This document shows positions 8,132 through 17,265 of a stretch of DNA of 64,000 nt, in pieces. This DNA is from Rugamonas aquatica. Lineage in GTDB: Bacteria; Pseudomonadota; Gammaproteobacteria; Burkholderiales; Burkholderiaceae_D. Positions within the stretch are counted from its first letter, which is position 1; each line of letters starts with the position of its first letter. Made by a program: the position numbers and the translations under genes. Below the pieces are notes generated by a model, which did not search any database, had not been told where the DNA came from, and worked only from the letters and a program-made list of their open reading frames with translations. The stretch is taken from positions 248,001 to 312,000 of the forward strand of contig NZ_WHUG01000006.1 in NCBI RefSeq assembly GCF_009380215.1, read 5' to 3'.

Positions 8132-9160
8132 ATGGAAGCAACAGTCTCGGATTCTGCCAGCACGCTGCCGCATCAATTGATCCTGTTCGGATCGCCGGGA
8201 ACCGGCAAAAGCCATAAAGTCGACCAGATGACCGACGCGATCGAGCCGGCGCCGCACACGGTCAAGACGATTTTTCATCCCGAATACACGTATGGCGATT
8301 TCATGGGACGGCTGATGCCGCTGACCCAGCCGGACGGACGCGTCAGCTATCGCTACTATGCCGGCCACTTCATGCAGGCGCTGGCGCAGGCCTTGAGCTG
8401 CTATCACCAGGCGGCGCAAGCCGAGTCGCCGGACGCCGCCCAGCCGGTCGTGCTGGTCATCGATGAAATCAACCGCGGCAACAGCGCCGCCATTTTCGGC
8501 ACGGTGTTCCAGCTGCTGGACCGCAAGGCGGATGGCTGGTCCAGCTATCACGTCGACCTGTCGGAGATGGAGCATGATGCCTTGCTGCAGGCGATGGGCG
8601 TGCACCGCTGCGCGCGCACCGGCATGTATGAAACGGACCAGGACGAACGCCAGACGCTGGCCAAATTGTTTGAAGGCGATCTGAGTTTCCTGGCCCAGCG
8701 CCGCATCAAGCTGCCGCCCAACCTGCATCTGGTGGGCACCATGAACACCTCGGACGAATCGATCTACTACATGGACAGCGCCTTCAAGCGCCGCTGGTCG
8801 TGGGAATACGTGCCGATCGACGAAGACGCGTCGTCCGCGCCGCCTGCCGACATGGACAAGCCGGAGTGGCGCGAGTTCGTCAAACAATTGAACGCATTCC
8901 TCATCAGCCACGCCAAGTCGATCCGCAAGGTAGAAGACAAGCTGATCGGTTACTACTTTATCGGCGCCAACAAGCCGCTTGTGGCCGGGCGCGAGATCCA
9001 GAATAAGCTGATGTTCTTCCTGTGGGATACCGTGTTCACGCGGGACAAGGGCCCGCTGGAGGACTTGCTGGGCCACGGCGCAAAGCTGGTCACGTTCGGC
9101 GATTTCAGCGAAAAATCCGTACTGTTTGTTGAGAAAATCCAGGCCTGGAGCGGCGCGTGA
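8132..9160 (+). CDS. McrB-like AAA+ NTPase
   Basis: A 342-residue motor of the McrB clade, which in McrBC systems hydrolyses GTP and drives a nuclease partner along DNA. Visible are Walker A GSPGTGKS (20-27), Walker B VVLVIDEINRGN with D111/E112, the McrB-type signature MNTSDES (about 205-210) and the arginine pair FKRRW (219-222). No N-terminal modified-base-recognition domain is present; the protein begins almost directly at the P-loop, so target recognition must lie in the partner or be absent. The stop overlaps the next start as ATGA (9157-9160), so the two are coupled. Function in restriction is inferred from family and pairing. Confidence 0.9.
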   Translation: MEATVSDSASTLPHQLILFGSPGTGKSHKVDQMTDAIEPAPHTVKTIFHPEYTYGDFMGRLMPLTQPDGRVSYRYYAGHFMQALAQALSCYHQAAQAESPDAAQPVVLVIDEINRGNSAAIFGTVFQLLDRKADGWSSYHVDLSEMEHDALLQAMGVHRCARTGMYETDQDERQTLAKLFEGDLSFLAQRRIKLPPNLHLVGTMNTSDESIYYMDSAFKRRWSWEYVPIDEDASSAPPADMDKPEWREFVKQLNAFLISHAKSIRKVEDKLIGYYFIGANKPLVAGREIQNKLMFFLWDTVFTRDKGPLEDLLGHGAKLVTFGDFSEKSVLFVEKIQAWSGA

Positions 9161-11052
9161 TCGACTTTGCCTCCCTGACCGCCCGGGCCGGCAATGACAG
9201 CGACCTGAAATTCTCCTTCGTTGGCATCCGCGACAAGGTGCTGCACCTGCCCAAGGGCTGCGATGCATGGGCGCGGCAGATTAACGATGCCAGCCGCCCG
9301 GAGCGTTTCGCGCTGGCGAAGGAAGTCTTCCTGCTGCTGTACCGCACGCTGGAAGCCTTCCGCGCCACCTGCAGTCCGAAGCTGGCCAGCGACCGCGATT
9401 CGGCGCAGCGCGCCGACGGCGACGCCGAGCTGCTGGCGCGCGAGGGCAAGCATGGCGAGGTACTGTATTACCGCCATCTCGACATCCTCGACGGCATACT
9501 GCAGCGCTTCAACGAGTTGGAAATACTGACGCTGGCGCAGCGCTACGGCCGCAGCGAGCGCATCGACGGCCGGCGCCTGCACCAGGAGCTGGGACGCGCC
9601 ACGTTCATGGAGGACGACAGCTTCTTCGTCGATACGATGAATATGCCGCGCTGGGAGGCCGGCTACGAGCCGGTCGAGCTGGTGCAGATGTATTGCTACG
9701 CGCTGCTGGAGGTCAAGCGCTGGCTCGGCGAAGAGGAGGACGTGCATCGCGACATCCAGGTGCTGGCGTCCCAGTTTGTCGAACGCCACCTGACTCAGGG
9801 CGACAGCCTGTTCGATTTCGATAGCTGGGAAGACACGCGCACCCTGATGCTGGAGCGGCTCGATGTGATCGAGCGCACCACCGCCTACAAAGACCCGGAC
9901 TTCCACGATTTCTATGAAGCGCTGGAGCGTTTCCTGCGGGGCAGCCAGCAGCAGGCAGCCCAGGGATGGAAGTGGGGCATCAGCACCTTTGCGCCGGTGT
10001 GGGAAGCCATGTGCCTGGAGGACTTGCTGCGCAGACGCTCTTCCTTGCTGGCGGCCTGCGATATCAGCAATATTCGTCCCGGCCTGGCCGGCAATCTGCC
10101 GCTGCTGCCTGCGGAGCAGGCGATGGTCATAGACGGCGCATCCGTGACATTGCGCAGTGTTGCGGAGCTCGATGGCGTATTCGGCAGCGACGGGCATACC
10201 GGACAATTGTTCCCCGACGCCGTGCTGCGGCGCTCCGAGCCGCATCTGAAGGCGGCCTTCTATCAATGGTATGGCGTAGCCTCGCTTGCCGACGTCACCC
10301 TGCCTGCGGCGATACCCGCCACGTATGGTGCGGCGCTGAACAAGTTACGCTCACGCGGCGGACCAAAGCAGAACGAGGGCGCGGATGAGTTGCGAGTCTT
10401 GCTCAAACAGTCGCCCCCCAGTCCTCTCACAGCGTTTTATATGGGGCGTTGCTTGAGCGCCAGCTATCAGCCGGACATGTCGGACTCGTGGTCGAGAAAC
10501 AAGTTCACCAAGGAGTTGCTGAACGCAGCGGTCACTCGGCAATATGCCGATATTGTTTGCGGTGTGCTGTGGGAAGTGTTATTCGATAAGCACGATGCCA
10601 AGCGCGGTGCCGACGCCCGCATTGGTCACAGGCGCAGCGATCGCAAGGAGTTGGACTGCTACAGCCTGGCGATGGCTTCGATAAAAAAGAACAAGCAGCG
10701 CCTGGCCGGCCTGGAACTCGTGGAGTATCTGTACGATTGCGCGCTGAAGGACACCGACGAAGCGGTGGTGGTGGACATCAAGTACCTGACGCGCGACTAT
10801 GCCTGCGATCCGAAGAACATTGCCGAACTGCGCGGCCGCTCCGTGCGCAAGCAGTTCGTCTACGAGCACCGCTTGCAGGCCAAGCTTGGGCATGCAGTCG
10901 ACATCAGAAGCGAGTTCTGCATCCCCGCCTACGATGCCGACCCGGCCAAGACGGTGGTGGAGCTGGACCAACAGGGCTTTGCCGGCGGCTTTATCGCGCT
11001 GCGCTCCCTGAATGTGCGGGCATTGATGGCCCGCTACGGCGCCCCGCGCTGA
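9157..11052 (+). CDS. LlaJI/McrC-like PD-(D/E)XK nuclease partner of the McrB-like NTPase
   Basis: A 631-residue protein, coupled to the McrB-like gene. The N-terminal 270 residues are helical and unassigned. A nuclease core can be traced: VWEAMCLE (281-288), LFPDAVL (351-357, the PD element) and VVVDIKYLTRD (537-547, the DxK element), followed by VRKQFVYEHRL as in LlaJI-type endonucleases. About 185 residues separate PD from DxK, much longer than usual, so a sub-domain seems to be inserted in the catalytic core. The likely role is DNA cleavage with the NTPase. It could instead be one half of a type IV (modification-dependent) system; no methyltransferase is adjacent. Confidence 0.72.
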   Translation: MIDFASLTARAGNDSDLKFSFVGIRDKVLHLPKGCDAWARQINDASRPERFALAKEVFLLLYRTLEAFRATCSPKLASDRDSAQRADGDAELLAREGKHGEVLYYRHLDILDGILQRFNELEILTLAQRYGRSERIDGRRLHQELGRATFMEDDSFFVDTMNMPRWEAGYEPVELVQMYCYALLEVKRWLGEEEDVHRDIQVLASQFVERHLTQGDSLFDFDSWEDTRTLMLERLDVIERTTAYKDPDFHDFYEALERFLRGSQQQAAQGWKWGISTFAPVWEAMCLEDLLRRRSSLLAACDISNIRPGLAGNLPLLPAEQAMVIDGASVTLRSVAELDGVFGSDGHTGQLFPDAVLRRSEPHLKAAFYQWYGVASLADVTLPAAIPATYGAALNKLRSRGGPKQNEGADELRVLLKQSPPSPLTAFYMGRCLSASYQPDMSDSWSRNKFTKELLNAAVTRQYADIVCGVLWEVLFDKHDAKRGADARIGHRRSDRKELDCYSLAMASIKKNKQRLAGLELVEYLYDCALKDTDEAVVVDIKYLTRDYACDPKNIAELRGRSVRKQFVYEHRLQAKLGHAVDIRSEFCIPAYDADPAKTVVELDQQGFAGGFIALRSLNVRALMARYGAPR

Positions 11053-11061
11053 AACACCGGC

Positions 11062-12528
11062 CTACATCAGGATGACGTCATACTGCTCCTGGTGATAGGC
11101 CGTCTCCACCTGCAGCGAAATCTTCTTGCCGATGAAATCACCCAGCATCGCCAGGTGCTGCGACTCTTCTTCGAGGAACATGTCCACCACCTCTTGCGAG
11201 GCGAGGATGCGGAACTCGCGCGGGTTGAACTGCTTGGCTTCGCGCAGCAGTTCGCGCAGGATTTCGTAGCAGATGGTGCGCGAGGTCTTGACCTGGCCCT
11301 TGCCGGCGCAGGCCGGGCAGGGCTCGCACAGGATGTGGGCCAGCGATTCGCGGGTGCGCTTGCGCGTCATCTCCACCAGCCCCAGCGCCGAGAAGCCCGA
11401 CACCGACACCTTGGTGCGGTCGCGCGACAAGGTCTTCTTCAACTCCTGCAGCACGGCGTTGCGGTGCTCGGTGTTTTCCATGTCGATGAAGTCGAGGATG
11501 ATGATGCCGCCCAGGTTGCGCAGCCGCAGCTGGCGGGCGATGGCGTGCGCCGCCTCCAGGTTGGTCTTGAAGATGGTGTCGGCGAAGTTGCGACCGCCGA
11601 CGAAGCCGCCGGTGTTGACGTCGATGGTGGTCATCGCCTCGGTCTGGTCGACGATCAGGTAGCCGCCGGATTTCAAGTCCACGCGGCGGCCCAGCGCGCG
11701 CAGGATTTCTTCTTCCACGCCGTACAGGTCGAACAGCGGCCGCTCGCCCGTGTAGTGCTGCAGGCGCGGCAGCACGCCCGGCGTGTAGGCCAGGCCGAAT
11801 TCCTGCAGGTTCACATAGTTCTCGCGCGAGTCGACCTGGATGGTGGCGGTGTCGTCGTGCACGAAGTCGCGCAGCACGCGCTGGGCCAGGCTCAAGTCCT
11901 GGTGCAGCAGCGTGGTGGCCGGCTTGGTCTTGGCGCCGTGCAGGATCGCGCCCCAGGTCTTGCGCAGGTATTCGACGTCGGCGGCGATGTCGGAATCGGA
12001 GGCGTCCTCCGCCTGCGTGCGCACGATGTAGCCGCCTTTTTCCTCGGCCGGCAGCAGGCTTTGCAGCCGCACGCGCAGCGCTTCGCGCTCCGATTCCTTT
12101 TCGATCTTTTGCGAGATGCCGATGTGGGTGTCCTGCGGCAGGTAGACCAGCATGCGGCCGGCGATCGAGATCTGCGTCGACAGGCGCGCGCCCTTGGTGC
12201 CGATCGGATCCTTGATGACCTGCACCGTCAACACCTGGCCGTCGAACAGGATTTTTTCAATCGGCGTCGGCGCCGCGTTCTGGCCGCCGTCGTGGGGACG
12301 GGCTTCCCAGATGTCGGCCACGTGCAGGAAGGCCGCGCGTTCGAGGCCGATGTCGATGAAGGCGGACTGCATGCCCGGCAGCACCCGCACCACCTTGCCC
12401 GAATAAACGTTGCCGGCCAGGCCGCGCGTGAGCGTGCGTTCGATGTGCAGCTCCTGCACGGCGCCCTGCAGGATGAGGGCGACCCGGGTTTCTTGCGGGG
12501 TGATGTTGATGAGGATGTCTTCGTTCAT
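11062..12528 (-). CDS. rng: Ribonuclease G
   Basis: A 488-residue endoribonuclease of the RNase E/G family that processes 16S rRNA 5' ends and decays mRNA. The start MNEDILINITPQETRVAL is characteristic. An S1 domain follows (LAGNVYSGKVVRVLPGMQSAFIDIG), with catalytic Asp residues in MTTIDVNTGGFVG and GGIIILDFIDM and the zinc-link CPACAGKG. The length matches RNase G rather than the much longer RNase E. It heads the minus-strand run rng-maf-rlmH-rsfS-nadD-hemF, an order typical of Burkholderiales. A longer frame to 12600 lacks support. Confidence 0.96.
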   Translation of the reverse strand: MNEDILINITPQETRVALILQGAVQELHIERTLTRGLAGNVYSGKVVRVLPGMQSAFIDIGLERAAFLHVADIWEARPHDGGQNAAPTPIEKILFDGQVLTVQVIKDPIGTKGARLSTQISIAGRMLVYLPQDTHIGISQKIEKESEREALRVRLQSLLPAEEKGGYIVRTQAEDASDSDIAADVEYLRKTWGAILHGAKTKPATTLLHQDLSLAQRVLRDFVHDDTATIQVDSRENYVNLQEFGLAYTPGVLPRLQHYTGERPLFDLYGVEEEILRALGRRVDLKSGGYLIVDQTEAMTTIDVNTGGFVGGRNFADTIFKTNLEAAHAIARQLRLRNLGGIIILDFIDMENTEHRNAVLQELKKTLSRDRTKVSVSGFSALGLVEMTRKRTRESLAHILCEPCPACAGKGQVKTSRTICYEILRELLREAKQFNPREFRILASQEVVDMFLEEESQHLAMLGDFIGKKISLQVETAYHQEQYDVILM

Positions 12529-12605
12529 TTGTCTCAAAGGCCGCTCGTTTTTTAAAAGCGCGGCTGCTTTAATCGCTGTGGCTGAACGACGATCATACAC
12601 GCCGC

Positions 12606-13226
12606 TCAGGGTAGCGGCAAACCTGCCTGCCGCAGCAGCTGTGCGGTTTCGTACAGCGGCAGGCCCATGATGCCCGAATGGCTGCCGGTGATGTGTTCGA
12701 TAAACTGCGCGGCCGGGCCCTGGATGCCGTAGCCGCCGGCCTTGTCATAGGGTTCCGAGGTGGCGCAATAGGCGGCGATGGCGGCCGGCGACAGCACGCC
12801 GAAGCGCACGTCCGACACTTGCGTGACCTGGCCGGCGAAGTCGGCCGAGTGCACGGCGATCGCGGTCAGCACCTGGTGGGTGCGGCCGGACAGCTGCTGC
12901 AGCATGGCGATGGCTTCGTTGGGGGTGGCCGGCTTGCCGAGGATGGCGCCGTCGATGGTGACGGTGGTGTCGGCCGCCAGCACGGCGCGCGGCGCCATGC
13001 GGCGCTTGACCACCAGGTCGGCCGCGAACGCGGCTTTTTCACGCGCCACGCGGGACACATAGTCCAGCGGCGCTTCGCCCGGCAACACCTCTTCGGTGAC
13101 GTCGGGGCCGCGCGGGCCGTCGCTGCGCAGCAGCAGTAATTCGAAATCGATGCCCACCTGGCGCAGCAGTTCGCGCCGGCGCGGGCTTTTTGAAGCGAGG
13201 TAGATCTTTTTGTCGACCGGTTTCAT
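12606..13226 (-). CDS. maf: Maf-family nucleotide pyrophosphatase
   Basis: A 206-residue Maf/YhdE protein, a house-cleaning enzyme that hydrolyses dTTP, UTP or modified nucleoside triphosphates. The family signature IYLASKSPRRRELLRQVG is at 8-25, with the conserved ADTTVTIDG segment (catalytic Asp) and a C-terminal ITGSHSGIMGLPLYE block. The assignment to the dTTP/UTP subgroup is uncertain from reading alone. It lies between rng and rlmH on the same strand with short gaps, as in related genomes. Confidence 0.93.
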   Translation of the reverse strand: MKPVDKKIYLASKSPRRRELLRQVGIDFELLLLRSDGPRGPDVTEEVLPGEAPLDYVSRVAREKAAFAADLVVKRRMAPRAVLAADTTVTIDGAILGKPATPNEAIAMLQQLSGRTHQVLTAIAVHSADFAGQVTQVSDVRFGVLSPAAIAAYCATSEPYDKAGGYGIQGPAAQFIEHITGSHSGIMGLPLYETAQLLRQAGLPLP

Positions 13227-13237
13227 ATGATTTTGTT

Positions 13238-13708
13238 TTAAACGCGGTGATACGGGTGATTCTGGGTAATCGACCAGGCACGGTACAGCTGTTCCGCCAG
13301 CATTACCCGCACCATACCATGCGGCAGCGTCATGCTGGAAATACGTATCAAGCCTTCGGCCCGGGCCTTGAGCTCGGGATCGAGGCCGTCGGCGCCGCCG
13401 ATCAGGAAGGCCGTGTCGCGGCCATCCTGCTGCCAGGCTTCGAGCTGCTGCGACAGACCGACCGAAGTCAGGTCCTTGCCGCGCTCGTCGAGTGCAATGA
13501 TGCGGACGGATTTGGGCAGCGCCGCCTCGATGCGCTCGCGTTCGAGCGCCATCGCGGTGGCGGCGGTCTTGCTGCCCGAACGGTCGACCGGCTTGATTTC
13601 CTTCAGCACGATCTTCAGTTCAGGCGGCATGCGCTTCGCGTATTCGGCGAAGCCCGTTTCTATCCAGGCCGGCATTTTATGGCCGACCGCAGCGATAATC
13701 AGCTGCAT
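13238..13708 (-). CDS. rlmH: 23S rRNA (pseudouridine-1915-N3)-methyltransferase RlmH
   Basis: A 156-residue SPOUT methyltransferase that modifies helix 69 of 23S rRNA in the assembled ribosome, using SAM. The full family length is present. Hallmarks are [15 protein letters not shown] at the start, the knot loop [12 protein letters not shown] and the C-terminal [22 protein letters not shown] with HPYHR at the very end. The stop of rsfS lies 6 bp upstream, so it belongs to the ribosome-maturation operon with rsfS and nadD. Confidence 0.96.
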   Translation of the reverse strand: MQLIIAAVGHKMPAWIETGFAEYAKRMPPELKIVLKEIKPVDRSGSKTAATAMALERERIEAALPKSVRIIALDERGKDLTSVGLSQQLEAWQQDGRDTAFLIGGADGLDPELKARAEGLIRISSMTLPHGMVRVMLAEQLYRAWSITQNHPYHRV

Positions 13709-13714
13709 CCCCGA

Positions 13715-14407
13715 TTACTCTTCGACTTTTTTGATACGCTTGATGACGGTCTTGGCCGGCGCTTCGTCGGCCTTAGGCTTGGCGACCTTGCGCTTAGGCG
13801 GCAGGGCCTTCAGTGCATCGGCGGCGGCGACGGCGGACTTGGTCTTGCCGACCTTGATGGTTTTACCGGCTGGCACAGCGGCCTTCTTGGCGGCTGGCTT
13901 TTTGGCTGCGGTGGCGGCGGCCGGCTTGGCGGCTGCGGCCTTGCGTGCCGGGGCTTTCTTCTCGATGACAGGGGAGGCGTCGACGGCTTTTTTGCCGGCG
14001 GCCAGGTGGCTGCTGACTTTCTTCGGTGCGTCGGCTTCTTCGCCTTCCTTGGTCGACTTGCGCTTGGCGGCGCCCAGCTTGACCGGCTTGTCGCCCCAGA
14101 TTTCTTCCAGACGGTAGTAGGCGCGGATCGGCGCCTGCATGATGTGGACGATCATGTCGCCCAGGTCGACCAGCACCCATTCACCGGTGTCCTCGCCTTC
14201 CATGCCGTAGACGTCGCCGCCGGCGGCCTTGACCTTGTCGCGCACCGAGGCGGCCAGCGCCTTGGTCTGGCGGTTGGAGGTGCCGGACGCGATGGCGATC
14301 CGGTCGAACAGGCTGGTCAGGTGGGTGGTATCGAACAGGGCGATATCTTGGGCCTTGACGTCTTCGAGGGCGTCAACGACGAGGGATTGCAGTTTTTTGA
14401 TGTCCAT
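13715..14407 (-). CDS. rsfS: Ribosomal silencing factor RsfS with long basic C-terminal tail
   Basis: The first 115 or so residues are a normal RsfS/Iojap domain (MDIKKLQSLVVDALEDVKAQDI, GTSNRQTKALAASV, GEWVLVDLGDMIVHIM, YRLEEIWGD) that binds ribosomal protein uL14 and blocks subunit joining. The remaining 110 or so residues are a low-complexity Lys/Ala/Pro tail resembling histone-H1-like basic tails, which most family members lack. The tail is in frame, without stops, and uses the same GC-rich codons, so it looks real. It may bind rRNA (inference). The ATG follows directly on the nadD stop (14408). Confidence 0.93.
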   Translation of the reverse strand: MDIKKLQSLVVDALEDVKAQDIALFDTTHLTSLFDRIAIASGTSNRQTKALAASVRDKVKAAGGDVYGMEGEDTGEWVLVDLGDMIVHIMQAPIRAYYRLEEIWGDKPVKLGAAKRKSTKEGEEADAPKKVSSHLAAGKKAVDASPVIEKKAPARKAAAAKPAAATAAKKPAAKKAAVPAGKTIKVGKTKSAVAAADALKALPPKRKVAKPKADEAPAKTVIKRIKKVEE

Positions 14408-15067
14408 TTAGCTTTTGTATAGATTATGTTGTTCAATATAGTCTAGCACTAGCGGCGGGATAAGCGAGTTTGCGCTATCCCCCCGTTGTAATGCCGCACG
14501 TATTTCGGTGGCGGAGATATCCACCGCGAAGTCTTGTGCCAGATAAGTCAGACCGTGCGGCGTGTTGCGGATTTGTTCAGGCGTTCCCAAACGGCGGGAA
14601 AACGCCTCGGCCACTGCCGGCGGAAGGCCGGCGGCGGCCAGGTTAAAGCCAGGGCGGGCGGCTACGCAGATATGGGCGTAGTCGAACAGCGCCTGCCATT
14701 CATGCCAGGTGTCGAGCCGCTGCAACTGGTCGGCGCCCATCAGGAAAGCGATGGAGGCCGACGGGCCCAGTTCGGCGCGCACCTGGCGCAGCGTGTCTAT
14801 CGTGTAGGTGGCCAAACCCTGCGCGGCGCGTTCGATTTCCTGCATATCGACCACGACGTCGTAGTCGGCGCCGGCAAACGCCAGCGCCGCCATCTCGGCG
14901 CGCTGCTGGGGCGTCGCCTTCAGGTTGGACTTCTGCCAAGGCAGGCCGGCGGGGATCACGCGCAACTGGTCGACCTGCAGCAGGTGCGCAAAATGCGCGC
15001 CCAACGCGACATGACCATGGTGCACCGGATCGTAGCTGCCTCCCAGCAGTGCGACGCGGCAAGCCAT
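14408..15067 (-). CDS. nadD: Nicotinate-nucleotide adenylyltransferase
   Basis: A 219-residue enzyme converting nicotinate mononucleotide and ATP to deamido-NAD. The start MACRVALLGGSYDPVHHGHVALG contains the nucleotidyltransferase GGSYDPVHxGH motif; the C-terminal VDISATEIR matches the ISSTxIR motif. The frame is open far upstream into hemF, but ATG 15067 is fixed by this N-terminus. It lies 2 bp behind the hemF stop and directly before rsfS, the standard bacterial nadD-rsfS pairing. Confidence 0.96.
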   Translation of the reverse strand: MACRVALLGGSYDPVHHGHVALGAHFAHLLQVDQLRVIPAGLPWQKSNLKATPQQRAEMAALAFAGADYDVVVDMQEIERAAQGLATYTIDTLRQVRAELGPSASIAFLMGADQLQRLDTWHEWQALFDYAHICVAARPGFNLAAAGLPPAVAEAFSRRLGTPEQIRNTPHGLTYLAQDFAVDISATEIRAALQRGDSANSLIPPLVLDYIEQHNLYKS

Positions 15068-15069
15068 CG

Positions 15070-15984
15070 TCACGCGGCGAGCCAGTCGCGGTGCGGCAGG
15101 AAGTCGCTGTACAGCGCCGCTTCCGGGCTGCCCGCTTCGGGCTCCCAGCGATAGCGCCATTTGACGATGGGCGGCATCGACATCAGGATCGCCTCGGTGC
15201 GGCCGCCCGACTGCAGGCCGAACAGCGTGCCGCGGTCGAACACCAGGTTGAACTCGACGTAGCGTCCACGGCGGTAAGCCTGGAAGTCGCGTTCGCGTTC
15301 GCCGTACGGCGTATCCTTGCGGCGTTCCAGGATGGGCTGGTAGGCCTTGAGGAAAGCATCGCCGGCGCTGCGCATCATGGCGAAGCTCTGGTCGAAACCC
15401 GCCTCGTTGTAGTCGTCGAAGAAAATGCCGCCGACGCCGCGCGCTTCCTGGCGGTGTTTCAGGTAAAAATATTCGTCGCACCACTTCTTGAAGCGCGGAT
15501 GCAGCTCGTCGCCGAACGGCGCCAGCGCATCATGGCACACCTGGTGGAAGTGCTGCACGTCCTGCTTGTTGCCGTAGTAGGGCGTCAGGTCCATGCCGCC
15601 GCCGAACCACCACGCCGGTTCGCCGTCGGCGGTGGTCGTGGTGAAGAAGCGCACGTTCATGTGCACCGTCGGCGCGTACGGATTGCGCGGATGGATCACC
15701 AGCGACACGCCCATCGCTTCCCACGGCTGGCCGCCGAGGTCAGGACGGTGCGCCGACGCCGATGGCGGCAGTTTCGCGCCCATCACATGCGAGAAGTTGA
15801 CGCCGCCGCGCTCGATGACATTGCCTTCTTCGATCAGGCGCGAAATGCCGCCGCCGCCTTCGGGCCGGTCCCACGCGTCGCGCAGGAAGGGCTTGCCGTC
15901 GACGGACTCCAGCGCCTGCACGATGCGGTCTTGCAGATCGAGCAGGTAGGCCTTGACGGCTGCGGGATGCGGAACGGACGCCAT
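15070..15984 (-). CDS. hemF: Oxygen-dependent coproporphyrinogen-III oxidase
   Basis: A 304-residue cytoplasmic enzyme that oxidatively decarboxylates coproporphyrinogen III to protoporphyrinogen IX in haem synthesis. Recognisable are [60 protein letters not shown] and [23 protein letters not shown], all near-invariant in HemF. Length matches the family. It sits between purD and nadD on the minus strand with very short gaps, so the genes are probably read together. Confidence 0.97.
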   Translation of the reverse strand: MASVPHPAAVKAYLLDLQDRIVQALESVDGKPFLRDAWDRPEGGGGISRLIEEGNVIERGGVNFSHVMGAKLPPSASAHRPDLGGQPWEAMGVSLVIHPRNPYAPTVHMNVRFFTTTTADGEPAWWFGGGMDLTPYYGNKQDVQHFHQVCHDALAPFGDELHPRFKKWCDEYFYLKHRQEARGVGGIFFDDYNEAGFDQSFAMMRSAGDAFLKAYQPILERRKDTPYGERERDFQAYRRGRYVEFNLVFDRGTLFGLQSGGRTEAILMSMPPIVKWRYRWEPEAGSPEAALYSDFLPHRDWLAA

Positions 15985-15990
15985 CTTATC

Positions 15991-17259
15991 CTAATGCTTC
16001 AGGCCGCGCCAGCCGATATCGCGGCGGCACTGCATGCCGTCGAACGAAATCTGGTCGACCGTCTCGTAAGCCTGCTTCTGCGCCAGCTTGACGCTGTCGC
16101 CCAGGCCGACCACGCACAGCACGCGGCCGCCCGTGACCTGCAACTGGCCGCCCACTTCGGCGGTGCCGGCGTGGAAGGTCACGGATTCCGGCGTTTCGGC
16201 CGGGATGCCTTCGATCACGGCGCCTTTCAGCGGCGCGTCCGGGTAGCCGGCGGCGGCCAGCACCACGCCAACGGCGGTGCGGCGGTCCCATTCCAGCTCG
16301 ATCTGGTCCAGCGTGCCGTTGACGGCGTGTTCCATCACCGCCACCAGGTCGGTCTTCAGGCGCGACATGATAGGCTGGGTTTCAGGATCGCCCATGCGGC
16401 AGTTGAATTCCAGCGTGCGCGGATTGCCCTGGGCGTCGATCATCAGGCCGGCGTACAGGAAGCCGGTGAAGACGATGCCGTCCTTCGCCATGCCGGCGAT
16501 GGTAGGGTTGATGATCTCGCGCATCACGCGGGCGTGCATGGCCGGCGTGACGATAGGGGCAGGGGAGTAGGCACCCATGCCGCCGGTGTTCGGGCCTTCG
16601 TCGTTGTCCTTCAGGCGCTTGTGGTCCTGGCTGGTGGCCAGCGGCAGGATGTTCTTGCCGTCGCACATGACGATGAAGCTGGCTTCTTCGCCGGCCAGGA
16701 ATTCTTCGATGACGATGCGGGCCCCGGCGTCGCCGAAGCGGTTATCGGCCAGCATGTCGTCGACTGCCTGGTGCGCTTCTTCCAGCGACATCGCCACCAC
16801 CACGCCCTTGCCGGCGGCCAGGCCGTCGGCCTTGATGACGATCGGTGCGCCGTTGGCGTCGATGTAGGCGTGCGCTTGCGCGACGTCCGAGAAGGTCTGG
16901 TACTTGGCGGTCGGGATGCCGTGGCGCTGCATGAAGGCCTTGGCGAAGTCTTTCGACGACTCCAGCTGTGCCGCTTCCTTGGTTGGGCCGAACACTTTCA
17001 GGCCGCGCGCGCGGAACAGGTTGACGATGCCGCCGGCCAGCGGCGTCTCAGGGCCGACCACGGTCAGGCTGATGTGCTCTTGCTCGACGAAGTTCGCCAG
17101 TTCATGCAGGTCCGTGATGTTGACGTTGACCAGGCGCGCATCGCGCGCCGTGCCGCCGTTGCCCGGAGCGACATACACCATCTGGATGCGTTCCGATTGC
17201 GCCAGTTTCCAAGCCAGCGCATGTTCACGGCCGCCGGAGCCGACTACCAATATTTTCAT
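15991..17259 (-). CDS. purD: Phosphoribosylamine-glycine ligase
   Basis: A 422-residue ATP-grasp ligase making glycinamide ribonucleotide, step two of purine synthesis. It begins MKILVVGSGGREHALAWKLAQS and carries the ATP-grasp segments PIVIKADGLAAGKGVVVA and IVIEEFLAGEEASFIVMCDG, plus the metal-binding LEFNCRMGDPETQ. Full length is present. It lies between yebC and hemF with gaps of 6 bp on each side. No purine riboswitch is visible upstream. Confidence 0.97.
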   Translation of the reverse strand: MKILVVGSGGREHALAWKLAQSERIQMVYVAPGNGGTARDARLVNVNITDLHELANFVEQEHISLTVVGPETPLAGGIVNLFRARGLKVFGPTKEAAQLESSKDFAKAFMQRHGIPTAKYQTFSDVAQAHAYIDANGAPIVIKADGLAAGKGVVVAMSLEEAHQAVDDMLADNRFGDAGARIVIEEFLAGEEASFIVMCDGKNILPLATSQDHKRLKDNDEGPNTGGMGAYSPAPIVTPAMHARVMREIINPTIAGMAKDGIVFTGFLYAGLMIDAQGNPRTLEFNCRMGDPETQPIMSRLKTDLVAVMEHAVNGTLDQIELEWDRRTAVGVVLAAAGYPDAPLKGAVIEGIPAETPESVTFHAGTAEVGGQLQVTGGRVLCVVGLGDSVKLAQKQAYETVDQISFDGMQCRRDIGWRGLKH

Positions 17260-17265
17260 AATTCC

